From VMCP01 sp965659745 (GTDB lineage Bacteria > Bacteroidota > Bacteroidia > NS11-12g > UBA955): a stretch of 41,160 nucleotides of DNA. Location of the stretch: NCBI GenBank assembly GCA_965659745.1, contig CBFHXF010000015.1, forward strand, positions 1 through 41,160, written 5' to 3'. Position numbers and translations under genes: made by a program. The notes below the pieces were generated by a model, which saw only the letters and a list, made by a program, of their open reading frames with translations, did not search any database and was not told the DNA's origin. Positions 32,081 to 40,298 of this stretch are shown here, piece after piece. Numbering within the stretch: the stretch's first letter is position 1; each line of letters starts with the position of its first letter.

Positions 32081-32554
32081 TTGGAAGACGAAACTTTAAA
32101 TACCGAAACGAACGAAACGCAGGCAGCAGATAACCGGCCCTTATTTCTAAAAGATGCCCGATATCAGGGAGAATTGCACAATGCGCCATACGCGCTTTCG
32201 GTAACTTCTCCCAAAATCGAACCCATCGACAAACGCATGCTCAAGGCCAATGCCCATGAAGCCATGCAGCACCAGGCCAATCAGCAAATTCAAATGCTCA
32301 AAAAGCAGGCCGAATTACTGATGAAACAAGCCCGCGATATCGAAGAACGTTTGGAAATTTCGCATGCCATTTACAAAGCCGATATCAATTTCGAACCCGT
32401 AATTAACGGCATCTATCACCTTTATCAAAAAGAAGACGGCACTCAGGTTTTAAGCATGGTAGCGCCCTACGAATGGGGTAAAAACATGCCCTTCGCCCAG
32501 TATTTACATACGGTACGACTGCTTGGCGATCGCACTTGGGACGTTCTTTCTTAG
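32081..32554 (+). CDS. DUF2452 family protein
   Basis: A conserved protein of unknown function, about 157 residues from a TTG at 32081 (LEDETLNTETNE). The frame stays open to TTG at 32054 and 32039, inside the end of asd, and the first ATG (32243) would remove conserved sequence, so the start is uncertain. The central part (ANAHEAMQHQANQQIQMLKK onward) is a probable coiled coil of about 45 residues. The C terminus GIYHLYQKEDGTQVLSMVAP, EWG and DRTWDVL is the DUF2452 signature. It probably belongs to the asd transcript. Convergent with murQ, 4 bp apart. Confidence 0.82.
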   Translation: MEDETLNTETNETQAADNRPLFLKDARYQGELHNAPYALSVTSPKIEPIDKRMLKANAHEAMQHQANQQIQMLKKQAELLMKQARDIEERLEISHAIYKADINFEPVINGIYHLYQKEDGTQVLSMVAPYEWGKNMPFAQYLHTVRLLGDRTWDVLS

Positions 32555-32558
32555 TATA

Positions 32559-33362
32559 TTACCACTGCGAAAGTTTATCGATTGCAGCGCGCACGCTCCC
32601 CTCTTTCAACAACACCAACTGCGCCGTATCGTAGTCTAAACCCGTTTCTTCCATAATCATTCGGGTGCCGCGATCTACCAATTTATCGTTACTCAACTGC
32701 ATATCAACCATTTTATTACCCTTCACCCTACCCAATCGTATCATTGCGGCGGTGGTAATCATATTCAATGCCAATTTTGTGGCGGTTCCAGCTTTTAATC
32801 GGGTAGAACCGGTTAAAAATTCGGGACCTGTGATCAATTCAATCGGAAAATCAACCGCTTTAGCCACGGGGGAATCGGAATTGCAAACAATGCAACCCGT
32901 GGTAATTCCGGCTTGCCTACACGCCTGTACCGCCCCCAAAACGTAGGGCGTACGTCCAGATGCGGCAATACCAACCACTACATCATTTGTGTTTACATCG
33001 TGTAGCTGTAAATCTTTATATCCTTGTTCGGTATCGTCTTCTGCATTTTCAACGGCCTTGCGTATGGCTCCGTCGCCCCCCGCAATAATTCCTACTACCC
33101 TGCCCTGTTCCACACCGAACGTAGGCGGACATTCTGATGCATCTACAATTCCTAAACGACCACTGGTGCCCGCTCCCATATAAAACAAGCGACCGCCTCT
33201 TTGCATTTTAGATACCAAAGCATCTACCAACAGGGTTATGGTGTTAATTTGACCTCTAACAATGTCGGCAATACGCGCATCTTCGTCGTTCATTCCTATG
33301 AGTATTTCTTGCGTACTCATTAAATCCAATCCGTCGTAATTCGATGGTGATTCGGTATTCAT
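32559..33362 (-). CDS. murQ: N-acetylmuramic acid 6-phosphate etherase
   Basis: Cleaves the lactyl ether of MurNAc-6-phosphate to GlcNAc-6-phosphate and lactate in peptidoglycan recycling. It has 267 residues, slightly short for MurQ (about 300). The SIS domain shows FYMGAGTSGRLGIVDASECPPTFG with the catalytic Glu77, IAGGDGAIRKAVENAEDD with Glu108, and ITGPEFLTGSTRLKAGTATK. A -7 box lies only 4 bp upstream of the ATG. No PTS transporter, murP or amgK/murU gene is adjacent, so the source of MurNAc-6P is not visible here. Confidence 0.95.
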   Translation of the reverse strand: MNTESPSNYDGLDLMSTQEILIGMNDEDARIADIVRGQINTITLLVDALVSKMQRGGRLFYMGAGTSGRLGIVDASECPPTFGVEQGRVVGIIAGGDGAIRKAVENAEDDTEQGYKDLQLHDVNTNDVVVGIAASGRTPYVLGAVQACRQAGITTGCIVCNSDSPVAKAVDFPIELITGPEFLTGSTRLKAGTATKLALNMITTAAMIRLGRVKGNKMVDMQLSNDKLVDRGTRMIMEETGLDYDTAQLVLLKEGSVRAAIDKLSQW

Positions 33363-33366
33363 ATAA

Positions 33367-33374
33367 CAAAAATA
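33367..33374 (-). promoter_or_regulatory. -7 box of murQ
   Basis: Minus-strand TATTTTTG, an exact TAnnTTTG match, ends 4 bp before the murQ ATG (33362). The transcript would be leaderless or nearly so. No -33 TTG at the right spacing. Confidence 0.5.
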
Positions 33375-33435
33375 CAGATTCGCCGAGTTCTACGTATTGC
33401 TTTTAGGAAATCGGTTGTTACTTTGTAGGAATATC

Positions 33436-33807
33436 ATGTCAACAGAACATACCTTAAATCAAGAAATAAAGCACAAATGGCTTCAAGTAGTGGCCTTTAT
33501 AGAGGAAAATTTCCAAAAGAAACCCGATTTAAATGCCATTTTATTTTTAATTGGTATTCGTGAATTGGGGGAACTTCCCGAAAAGGCGTTTACAAAAGAA
33601 GAAAAAACGAGGCTCATGCACATTGCCAACTGCCGGGTACTTAGTTTTTCTGGATACTATGCAAAATCGGGCACCAACCAAAAAGGATGGCCCGAATGGG
33701 AGAATGTAAAACCCTTGCCCAATTTGAACATTTTCGAACAAGAAAATGTGTTGCGACAGCACATTATCGAATACTTCGAAAGCGAAGATATCATTCAATT
33801 TTCATGA
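33436..33807 (+). CDS. conserved protein of unknown function
   Basis: A 123-residue cytosolic protein. ATG at 33436 (MSTEHTLNQEIKHKW) is preferred over an open-frame extension to 33397. It is mostly helical. Conserved-looking segments are ILFLIGIRELGELP and LMHIANCRVLSFSGYY, then GWPEWENVKPLPNL. It resembles a short Bacteroidota-only family I cannot name. No signal peptide, no catalytic motif. It has TTACTTTG, a near match to the -7 consensus, about 9 bp upstream. It is the gene before the rimP-nusA-infB operon, with a separate promoter between. Confidence 0.7.
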   Translation: MSTEHTLNQEIKHKWLQVVAFIEENFQKKPDLNAILFLIGIRELGELPEKAFTKEEKTRLMHIANCRVLSFSGYYAKSGTNQKGWPEWENVKPLPNLNIFEQENVLRQHIIEYFESEDIIQFS

Positions 33808-33838
33808 AAGCCGAACAAGGCTTTATAAGACCTGAGGC

Positions 33839-33870
33839 TTTGGTTTTTCATTAAAATATATCTATCTTTG
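33839..33870 (+). promoter_or_regulatory. promoter of the rimP-nusA-infB operon
   Basis: TTTG (33839-33842), a 20-bp spacer, then TATCTTTG (33863-33870): a textbook Bacteroidota promoter. The expected start leaves a leader of about 55-60 nt before the rimP ATG. Confidence 0.8.
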
Positions 33871-33893
33871 TGGAACTTTTCCAACAAATAATC

Positions 33894-33927
33894 AGGAGGG
33901 GGCAAGCGAAAAGCAGTCCCCTTTTTT
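33894..33927 (+). promoter_or_regulatory. leader hairpin with T run, possible attenuator before rimP
   Basis: GGGGGC (33898-33903) pairs with GTCCCC (33916-33921), extendable outward by A-T and G-T pairs, and is followed by TTTTTT (33922-33927). It is shaped like an intrinsic terminator and sits between the promoter and the rimP start (33935), so it could attenuate the operon that encodes NusA. Confidence 0.55.
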
Positions 33928-33934
33928 ATTGGGT

Positions 33935-34399
33935 ATGAAAAAATTAGGTGAAAAACTCAAAGAACTTATAGACGCGGATGCGGCTAATTACGAATTGTTC
34001 GTAGTGCACCATACTGTGAGTCCAACCGGACTTTTCCGTTTTTACCTCGATAGCGAGGAAGCATTGTCTATGGGCGTTTTAACCGAGTTTACCCGTCATA
34101 TTTCTAGAACCATCGATGAAGGTGAATTTGGAGAACATCCGTTTACATTCGAGATTTCTTCGCCAGGGGCAACAGAGCCTTTACGCGATATCCGACAGTT
34201 CAAAAAACACATCGGAAGAAGTTTGAAAATTCAAACCGAAGAAGCTACCTATCAGGGAGCATTCACGGCGTTTGAAAACCAAATTCTCACTATCCAAAAC
34301 GAGGTTAAAGAAAAAGGAAAAAAGAAAATCAACTTGGAAGAAGTTCAAATTCCCTTCGACCAAATAAAAGAAGCAACTATCATTTTAAGTTTTAAATAA
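33935..34399 (+). CDS. rimP: ribosome maturation factor RimP
   Basis: Needed for maturation of the 30S ribosomal subunit. It has 154 residues from ATG 33935; the frame extends to a TTG at 33929. The N-terminal domain carries YELFVVHHTVSPTGLFRFYLDS and VLTEFTRHISRTIDE. The family motif FTFEISSPGATEPLRDIRQFKKHIGR marks the domain junction, and the C-terminal SH3-like domain follows (LKIQTEEATYQGAF onward). It is the first gene of the conserved rimP-nusA-infB operon; nusA starts 1 bp after its stop. Confidence 0.95.
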   Translation: MKKLGEKLKELIDADAANYELFVVHHTVSPTGLFRFYLDSEEALSMGVLTEFTRHISRTIDEGEFGEHPFTFEISSPGATEPLRDIRQFKKHIGRSLKIQTEEATYQGAFTAFENQILTIQNEVKEKGKKKINLEEVQIPFDQIKEATIILSFK

Positions 34400-34400
34400 C

Positions 34401-35654
34401 ATGAAAGCCAAAGCCAAAGACCTCGGAATCAATCTGGTGGAGAGTTTCTCCGAGTTTAAGGAATTCAAAAACATTGACCGCGCTACCATGATGCGCGTAT
34501 TGGAAGACGTTTTTAGAAACATCCTAAAAAAGAAATTTGGTCAAGATGCCAATTTCGACATCATCATCAATACCGAAACCGGGGATATCGAAATGTACCA
34601 CTTACGCCTCATCGTAGAAGAAGGCGAAGTTGAAGATCCGTATTTACAAATTGCATTAGAAGATGCCTTGAAATTAGAGCCCGATTATCAAGTGGGTGAA
34701 GATTGTATTCAAGAAATCAGCCTCGAAGATTTCGGTCGCCGTAACGTGTTAAATGCCCGTCAAGCCCTTATGAGTCGCATTATCGAGCTGGAAAAAGACG
34801 AATTATTCCGCAAGTATACCGACAAACGTGGCGAAATCATCAACGGAGAAGTGTATAACGTATGGAAACGCGAAATCATGATCTTAGACGATGAAGGAAA
34901 TGAATTAACCCTTCCAAAAGATCAAATGATTCCACGTGATATGTACAAAAAAGGCGATTCTATCCGTGCGGTGATACATGCCGTAGACATGGATAAAGGA
35001 TCTCCAAGAGTGGTTCTTTCACGTACCTCTCCTGAATTCTTAGAACGCTTGTTCGAATTAGAAGTTCCTGAAATCCTAGACGGTTTGATCACCATCAAGA
35101 AAATCGTTCGCGAACCCGGAGAACGTGCTAAGGTAGCTGTTGAGAGCTACGACGATCGCATCGATCCCGTTGGAGCCTGTGTAGGCGTAAAGGGCGCGCG
35201 TATTCACGGAATCGTACGCGAATTACGTAACGAAAACATCGACGTAATCAACTATACCACTAACGACGCCTTGTTCATTCAACGTGCCATCCAACCGGCT
35301 GTTGTAAGCAAAATGGATATCGAAGGTACCACCGCTAATGTGTTCTTGGAAAGCGATCAGGTTTCCTTGGCTATCGGTAGAAGTGGACATAATATTAAAT
35401 TGGCGAGTAAATTAACAGGCTACCAAATCGAAGTATACCGCGTAAATGCAGTGGTGGAAGACGACGTAGATCTAGATGAATTTTTGGATGAAATCGATGA
35501 ATGGATCATCGAAGAATTCAAACGCGTGGGATTGGATACCGCGAAGGATGTACTTCGTACGTCTGTAGCAGATTTATTGACCCGCACCGACTTGGAAGAG
35601 GAAACTATTTCGCAGATTCACAAGATCTTGCGCAAAGAGTTCGACGAAGAATAA
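34401..35654 (+). CDS. nusA: transcription termination/antitermination factor NusA
   Basis: Binds RNA polymerase and nascent RNA, modulating pausing, termination and antitermination. It has 417 residues. The N-terminal polymerase-binding domain holds DRATMMRVLEDVFRNILKKK. An S1 domain is around 130-200 (GEIINGEVYNVWKREIMIL), followed by two KH domains: DPVGACVGVKGARI with VRELRNENIDVINY, and VSLAIGRSGHNIKLASKLTG. A short acidic C-terminal helix-hairpin region ends the protein; the E. coli-type long repeats are absent, as usual in Bacteroidota. It may regulate its own operon through the leader hairpin; that is inference. Confidence 0.96.
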   Translation: MKAKAKDLGINLVESFSEFKEFKNIDRATMMRVLEDVFRNILKKKFGQDANFDIIINTETGDIEMYHLRLIVEEGEVEDPYLQIALEDALKLEPDYQVGEDCIQEISLEDFGRRNVLNARQALMSRIIELEKDELFRKYTDKRGEIINGEVYNVWKREIMILDDEGNELTLPKDQMIPRDMYKKGDSIRAVIHAVDMDKGSPRVVLSRTSPEFLERLFELEVPEILDGLITIKKIVREPGERAKVAVESYDDRIDPVGACVGVKGARIHGIVRELRNENIDVINYTTNDALFIQRAIQPAVVSKMDIEGTTANVFLESDQVSLAIGRSGHNIKLASKLTGYQIEVYRVNAVVEDDVDLDEFLDEIDEWIIEEFKRVGLDTAKDVLRTSVADLLTRTDLEEETISQIHKILRKEFDEE

Positions 35655-35699
35655 ACTGGGCAAGACCCATAAAAAACAGGCGCTTTCTCAAGGCCTGTA

Positions 35700-35722
35700 G
35701 GGGGATTTTAAATGAATCCCCC
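35700..35722 (+). other. perfect hairpin between nusA and infB
   Basis: GGGGGATT (35700-35707), 7-nt loop, AATCCCCC (35715-35722). No T run follows, so it is not a classical terminator; an RNA-processing or stability element is possible. A second, weaker ACAGG/CCTGT stem precedes it. Confidence 0.6.
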
Positions 35723-35769
35723 TAAATTCTTGGGATATCAGAAGGTTAATTTTAAATTTGAATTAAATT

Positions 35770-38676
35770 ATGGCGGTATACCGTTTAGCAAAAGTAGCAA
35801 GTGAACTAAACCGAAGTACGTCGGCAATAGCTGAATTCCTTCAAGAAAAAGGACATGAAGTAGACGCACGTCCAACCTCAAAAATCTCTGAGGAGCAGTA
35901 TCAAGCTTGCTTGAAAGAGTTTTCTGCCGATAAGGCAATGAAAGAAGAAGCAGACAAACTGAAAAGCCAAAAGCCTGTCAGAACTGCTCCTGTAGTACCT
36001 CACACAACGGCTCCTTCTGTTTCAGAATCCGTAGTTCCTGAACCTCCAAAACCTGCTCCTGTAGTAGAAAAAGTTCCCGAACCCAAAGCGGTAGAACCTG
36101 AAAAAATCGAAAGAAACTCCGAAGCTCCTGTTTCTACTTTTAAGGTAGTGGGTAAAATTGACCTAGAACCTAAAAAGAAAAAAGAACCAGAAGCGGTAGC
36201 ACCAGAACCCGCTAAGGAAATTCCAGTTGAAACCGTTCAACCTGAAGCTCCTATTGCTCCTGTTGTTCCGTCCGAACCGGTAACATCCACTGAAACCATT
36301 GTTTCAGAAAAAACCACTGCTCCAGCTGCAGAGGTAACGCCAAAAATCGAAGCCAAACCTGTGGTTCCCACAGAAAGCAAAGTTTCCCCGAAGAAAGAAG
36401 CTCCAGCTTCTGAAAACAAAGGGAAACCTCAAAATGATAATAAAGGAAACGCTAAAAAGCCAGCCGCTCCTCAAACCCCTAAAGTACCGGAACCTACTCC
36501 TGAACCCGAATATCTTGAAACTAAAAAGGAAATTCTTTCAGGGCCTAAAGTATTAGGAAGAATCAACTTACCTGTTGCCAAAGAAGGAAACAGTTCCTTA
36601 GCGAAGGAAGCCCGCAAAGACATGCAGGAAATTCGCAAGAAACGCAAACGCAAGGAAAAAGGAGTTGACGTAAAAGTTGCTGTTCAGGAAACCATTAACC
36701 GCGATAATCGCAACAAAGATTCTAAAGACAGCACCAACAAGCCCACCACGGCAAATAAAGGTCCCGTTAATCCTAATGCCGTAAAGTCGAATGTTAGAAA
36801 CACGGTCAATCGCATGGGAAATGCCGGTCGTAGAAATAACAATAAAGGCAAAAAACGCTTTGAAGATCGTGAGGTACGTAACCGTCGTTTTGAAGAAGAA
36901 CGCCGCAGAAAAGACGAAGAAAGTAAAATATTAAAGGTAACCGAATTCTTAACGGCTAATGAATTAGCGAGTTTGATGAGTGTGCCTGTAACCGCCGTTA
37001 TCTCCAAATGTTTTGCATTGGGAATAATGGTTTCTATAAATCAACGTTTGGATGCTGAAACCATCCAATTGGTAGCAAGCGATTATAATTACGATGTAAC
37101 TTTCGTAGATGCCGAATCCACAATTGAAGCAGCAGACGAAGAGATAGATCGCGACGAAGATTTAAAGCCACGTGCGCCTATTGTTACGGTAATGGGACAC
37201 GTTGACCATGGTAAAACATCGCTGTTAGACCATGTTCGCAGCGCCAACGTAATTGCAGGTGAAGCGGGAGGTATAACCCAGCATATCGGAGCCTACGAGG
37301 TAACCCTTAAAGATGGTAAGAAAATCACGTTCTTGGATACACCGGGTCACGAAGCGTTTACCGCTATGCGTGCCAGAGGTGCCAAAGTAACCGACCTTGC
37401 AATCATCGTAATTGCAGCAGACGACAGTGTGATGCCGCAAACCAAAGAAGCCATCGCCCACGCCCAAGCAGCCGGCGTTCCGATGGTTTTTGCCTTTAAC
37501 AAAATTGATAAAGACGGTGCCAATCCCGATAAAATTCGCGAAGAATTGGCCCAAATGAATATCCTAGTTGAAGATTGGGGTGGTAAATTCCAAAGTCAAG
37601 AAATAAGTGCTAAAAAAGGACTTAATGTCGATGAATTACTCGAAAAAGTTCTTTTGGAAGCTGAATTAATGGATTTAAAAGCCAATCCAGATCGACGTGC
37701 AAAAGGTACCGTTATTGAAGCCACTCAAGAAAAAGGGCGCGGTATTGTTTGTACCCTTTTGATTCAAAACGGAACCCTACGTGTAGGAGATCATATGGTG
37801 GCAGGTTCTCAATATGCTAAAGTACGTGCCATGTTCAACGAGCGCGGAACCCGCATCGATGAGGCTCCTCCGGCTACTCCTGTGAAAATTTTAGGATTTT
37901 CTGACGCCCCTACTTCCGGTGATTTATTCGCTGTAATGGAAAATGAAGACGAAGCAAAAACTTTGGCAAACAAACGTCTTCAATTAGTGCGTGAACAAGG
38001 AATACGTACCAAACGTCATATTACCCTTGATGAAATTGGTCGTCGATTAGCAGTTGGAAACTTTAAAGAGCTGAACATCATCATCAAAGCAGACGTTGAC
38101 GGATCTGTAGAAGCGTTAAACGATGCCATGATGAAATTATCTACCGATGAAATTGCCGTAAATGTAATTCACAGCGGGGTTGGACAAATCACAGAAAGTG
38201 ATGTCTTGTTAGCTTCCGCGTCTGATGCCATCATTATCGGATTCCAAGTTAGACCTTCTGCCAAAGCCAAACAACTTGCTGAAAGTGAGGAAATCGACAT
38301 CAGAGCTTACAGCATCATCTACCAGGCTATCGAGGAAATCAAAAAAGCAATGGAGGGTATGTTAAGTCCTGATATTGTAGAAAAAATCATTGGACAGGTT
38401 GAAATTCGTGAAATATTCAAAATTTCCAAAGTGGGTACTATTGCCGGTTGTTACGTTACCGATGGAAAAATCGAGCGCAACAGCAGAGTACGTGTTATTC
38501 GAGATGGTGTAGTGAAACACGACGGAAAATTAGGCTCATTGAAACGTTTCAAAGACGACCAACGCGAAGTTACCCGTGGATATGAGTGCGGATTACAACT
38601 CGAAAAATTCAACGATATCATGGAGGGTGATTACCTTGAAGTGTATATCCAAGAAGAAGTTAAACGTAAACTCTAA
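35770..38676 (+). CDS. infB: translation initiation factor IF-2
   Basis: The GTPase that places initiator tRNA on the 30S subunit and promotes subunit joining. It has 968 residues. The N terminus YRLAKVASELNRSTSAIAEF is an IF2_N-like domain. Residues about 65-290 are a Pro/Glu/Lys/Val-rich disordered linker, typical of the phylum. A second IF2_N domain (VTEFLTANELASLMSVP) precedes the G domain: G1 GHVDHGKT at 476-483, G3 DTPGH at 523-527, G4 NKID at 577-580. Domains II-IV follow, ending in DIMEGDYLEVY. It ends the operon; no terminator is obvious in the 119 bp before the DUF1573 genes. Confidence 0.97.
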   Translation: MAVYRLAKVASELNRSTSAIAEFLQEKGHEVDARPTSKISEEQYQACLKEFSADKAMKEEADKLKSQKPVRTAPVVPHTTAPSVSESVVPEPPKPAPVVEKVPEPKAVEPEKIERNSEAPVSTFKVVGKIDLEPKKKKEPEAVAPEPAKEIPVETVQPEAPIAPVVPSEPVTSTETIVSEKTTAPAAEVTPKIEAKPVVPTESKVSPKKEAPASENKGKPQNDNKGNAKKPAAPQTPKVPEPTPEPEYLETKKEILSGPKVLGRINLPVAKEGNSSLAKEARKDMQEIRKKRKRKEKGVDVKVAVQETINRDNRNKDSKDSTNKPTTANKGPVNPNAVKSNVRNTVNRMGNAGRRNNNKGKKRFEDREVRNRRFEEERRRKDEESKILKVTEFLTANELASLMSVPVTAVISKCFALGIMVSINQRLDAETIQLVASDYNYDVTFVDAESTIEAADEEIDRDEDLKPRAPIVTVMGHVDHGKTSLLDHVRSANVIAGEAGGITQHIGAYEVTLKDGKKITFLDTPGHEAFTAMRARGAKVTDLAIIVIAADDSVMPQTKEAIAHAQAAGVPMVFAFNKIDKDGANPDKIREELAQMNILVEDWGGKFQSQEISAKKGLNVDELLEKVLLEAELMDLKANPDRRAKGTVIEATQEKGRGIVCTLLIQNGTLRVGDHMVAGSQYAKVRAMFNERGTRIDEAPPATPVKILGFSDAPTSGDLFAVMENEDEAKTLANKRLQLVREQGIRTKRHITLDEIGRRLAVGNFKELNIIIKADVDGSVEALNDAMMKLSTDEIAVNVIHSGVGQITESDVLLASASDAIIIGFQVRPSAKAKQLAESEEIDIRAYSIIYQAIEEIKKAMEGMLSPDIVEKIIGQVEIREIFKISKVGTIAGCYVTDGKIERNSRVRVIRDGVVKHDGKLGSLKRFKDDQREVTRGYECGLQLEKFNDIMEGDYLEVYIQEEVKRKL

Positions 38677-38742
38677 TGTCAATTTTATCCTAAAAAAAAT
38701 AAACTATAACGAAGCGACAACGAAATACAGACTGAGAACGTC

Positions 38743-38750
38743 TAAATTTG
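38743..38750 (+). promoter_or_regulatory. -7 box for the DUF1573 gene pair
   Basis: TAAATTTG matches TAnnTTTG and ends 45 bp upstream of the ATG at 38796. No convincing -33 TTG. It suggests transcription separate from infB. Confidence 0.5.
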
Positions 38751-38795
38751 GTACGAATCTTGTAGTAAACTAAAAAAATTATAAAATAAGAAACC

Positions 38796-39218
38796 ATGAA
38801 AAAGTTTTTAACCTTAGCAGCCCTTGCCTTTGCATTTATCGGAAGCAGCATGGCACAAAAAGAAGTTAAGCAACAAGAGCCCGCTATTAAATGGGAATTG
38901 AAAGCACACGATTTTGGTAACATCGAAATGGGTCCCCCAGCAGATGTAGTTTTCAAATTTACAAATAACAGCAAGGCCCCTATTGTAATTACAGGTGCGC
39001 GACCTAGTTGTGGTTGCACCACCCCTAGCTGGACAAAAACGCCAATCATGCCAGGTGAAACCGGCGAAGTAAAGGCGAGCTATGGAACTGAAGGCAGACC
39101 CGGTTATTTCCAAAAGTCTGTTAAAGTTACACTTGATAACGGCGATGTAACAGACCTTACTATCAGCGGAACCGTTACTACCGATACCAACAAGGAAACC
39201 AAACCTGAACTTAAGTAA
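38796..39218 (+). CDS. DUF1573 protein 1
   Basis: A 140-residue exported protein with signal peptide MKKFLTLAALAFAFIGSSMAQ. The mature part is a single DUF1573 domain, an Ig-like fold related to the HYDIN/ASH class: AHDFGNIEMGPPADVVFKFTNNS, APIVITGARPSCGCTTPSW, IMPGETGEVKASYGTEGRPG and LTISGTV. The SCGCT motif is intact. DUF1573 is abundant in Bacteroidota; its role is unknown. The next paralogue begins 7 bp downstream. Confidence 0.92.
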   Translation: MKKFLTLAALAFAFIGSSMAQKEVKQQEPAIKWELKAHDFGNIEMGPPADVVFKFTNNSKAPIVITGARPSCGCTTPSWTKTPIMPGETGEVKASYGTEGRPGYFQKSVKVTLDNGDVTDLTISGTVTTDTNKETKPELK

Positions 39219-39225
39219 TTCCAAG

Positions 39226-39672
39226 ATGAAAAAGACCTTAATCATTGCCGCATTTGCTTTCGTTTTAACGCATGCAAAAGCTCAAAATGGTGTAATTGGT
39301 GGCACCAATACTCCAGTTGAGGAAAAAAGCAATGCGGGTATTCAATTTGGACAGCTAGCACACAACTTCGGTAACATTATTGAAGGACAAATTGCTACTT
39401 ACGATTTTCAGTTTACAAACAACGGTACAGAGCCACTAAAACTAACGCGAGTTAAAGCAAGTTGTGGATGTACTACCCCTAAATATCCCACTACCGAGGT
39501 AATGCCTGGCGATACTGCCAGCATCCGTGCTGAATACAATTCAGCTGGAAGACCCGGTACATTTAACAAGAATATTTTTGTTAATAGCAATGCCGGAGAT
39601 ATTACTCTTACCATTTCGGGTAACGTTGTGAAAGAGCCAGAAAAGCCCATTTCACCCGTTATCATTCGATAA
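39226..39672 (+). CDS. DUF1573 protein 2
   Basis: A 148-residue exported paralogue of the preceding gene, with signal peptide MKKTLIIAAFAFVLTHAKAQ. It shares the same framework: LAHNFGNIIEGQIATYDFQF, KASCGCTTPKYPTTEVMPGD and AEYNSAGRPGTFNK, with an intact Cys-Gly-Cys. It is most similar to gene 1 and probably arose by tandem duplication. It is cotranscribed with gene 1 (7-bp gap) and closed by a strong terminator at 39678-39714. Confidence 0.92.
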   Translation: MKKTLIIAAFAFVLTHAKAQNGVIGGTNTPVEEKSNAGIQFGQLAHNFGNIIEGQIATYDFQFTNNGTEPLKLTRVKASCGCTTPKYPTTEVMPGDTASIRAEYNSAGRPGTFNKNIFVNSNAGDITLTISGNVVKEPEKPISPVIIR

Positions 39673-39677
39673 TTAAC

Positions 39678-39714
39678 AAAAGAGGCTGTATTCAAAAAAT
39701 ACAGCCTCTTTTTT
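39678..39714 (+). terminator. intrinsic terminator after DUF1573 protein 2
   Basis: AAAAGAGGCTGTATT (39678-39692), loop CAAAA, AATACAGCCTCTTTT (39698-39712) with a six-T tail ending at 39714. Fifteen perfect base pairs. Being A/T-flanked on both sides it could also work on the minus strand. Confidence 0.92.
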
Positions 39715-39827
39715 GTCCATTTTATTATCATTTACTTCCTTTAAAGAATACCGAACATCTGTTTTGGTCAACCCACAATTAAACAGGTAATCATAATCAC
39801 TTCATTATCGTATCTAAATCAAAAATA

Positions 39828-40298
39828 ATGTTAAATCGCAAAACCCTTATATTGATACTGTTTTTAAGCAGCACCTTGTTTCAATTACAAGCGCAAATAC
39901 GCCATAAAAATGAAGGAAATCTAAAAGTGATAGGCTCCGATACAATCACTATCGATGCGAATAACGGAGACGTCATAGAAGCTTTATTTGCCGTAAAAAA
40001 TTACGGAACAGAAACCCTAACCATTGCACAAATAGCCACCGAATGCATTTGTTTTGATTACCATTATACAGAAACGGGAATTGCACCTGGAGCTACCGAT
40101 ACAATCCGACTGTTTTTCAAAACCAAAAACGTTCCTCCCGGACCCTATTTCAAGCGGGTATTTGCCGATTATGACGAAGGCAGCATCGAGTTAATTCTTC
40201 AAGGCAACCTAAAAATTATCCGCCCAAAATACAAACCCAACGAAAAAACTGTAATTTACAAACCCAAACAAATAGTAGTTCGAAATGATGAAAACTAA
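39828..40298 (+). CDS. DUF1573-like protein 3 (degenerate Cys motif)
   Basis: A 156-residue exported protein with signal peptide MLNRKTLILILFLSSTLFQLQAQ. The Ig-like framework of DUF1573 is kept: ALFAVKNYGTETLTIAQIAT, GIAPGATDTIRLFFKT, GPYFKRVFADYDEG and LILQGNL. The SCGCT motif has become TECICFDYHY, so the central Gly is lost. The C-terminal 30 residues are basic and extend past the domain. It overlaps gene 4 by 14 bp, so translation is probably coupled. It is separated from genes 1-2 by a terminator and 113 bp without a clear promoter box. Confidence 0.85.
   Translation: MLNRKTLILILFLSSTLFQLQAQIRHKNEGNLKVIGSDTITIDANNGDVIEALFAVKNYGTETLTIAQIATECICFDYHYTETGIAPGATDTIRLFFKTKNVPPGPYFKRVFADYDEGSIELILQGNLKIIRPKYKPNEKTVIYKPKQIVVRNDEN

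Noticed and set aside
38677..38795. Terminator expected after infB
   Set aside because: The A-rich stretch after the stop has no stable stem; I see only a -7 box for the next gene.
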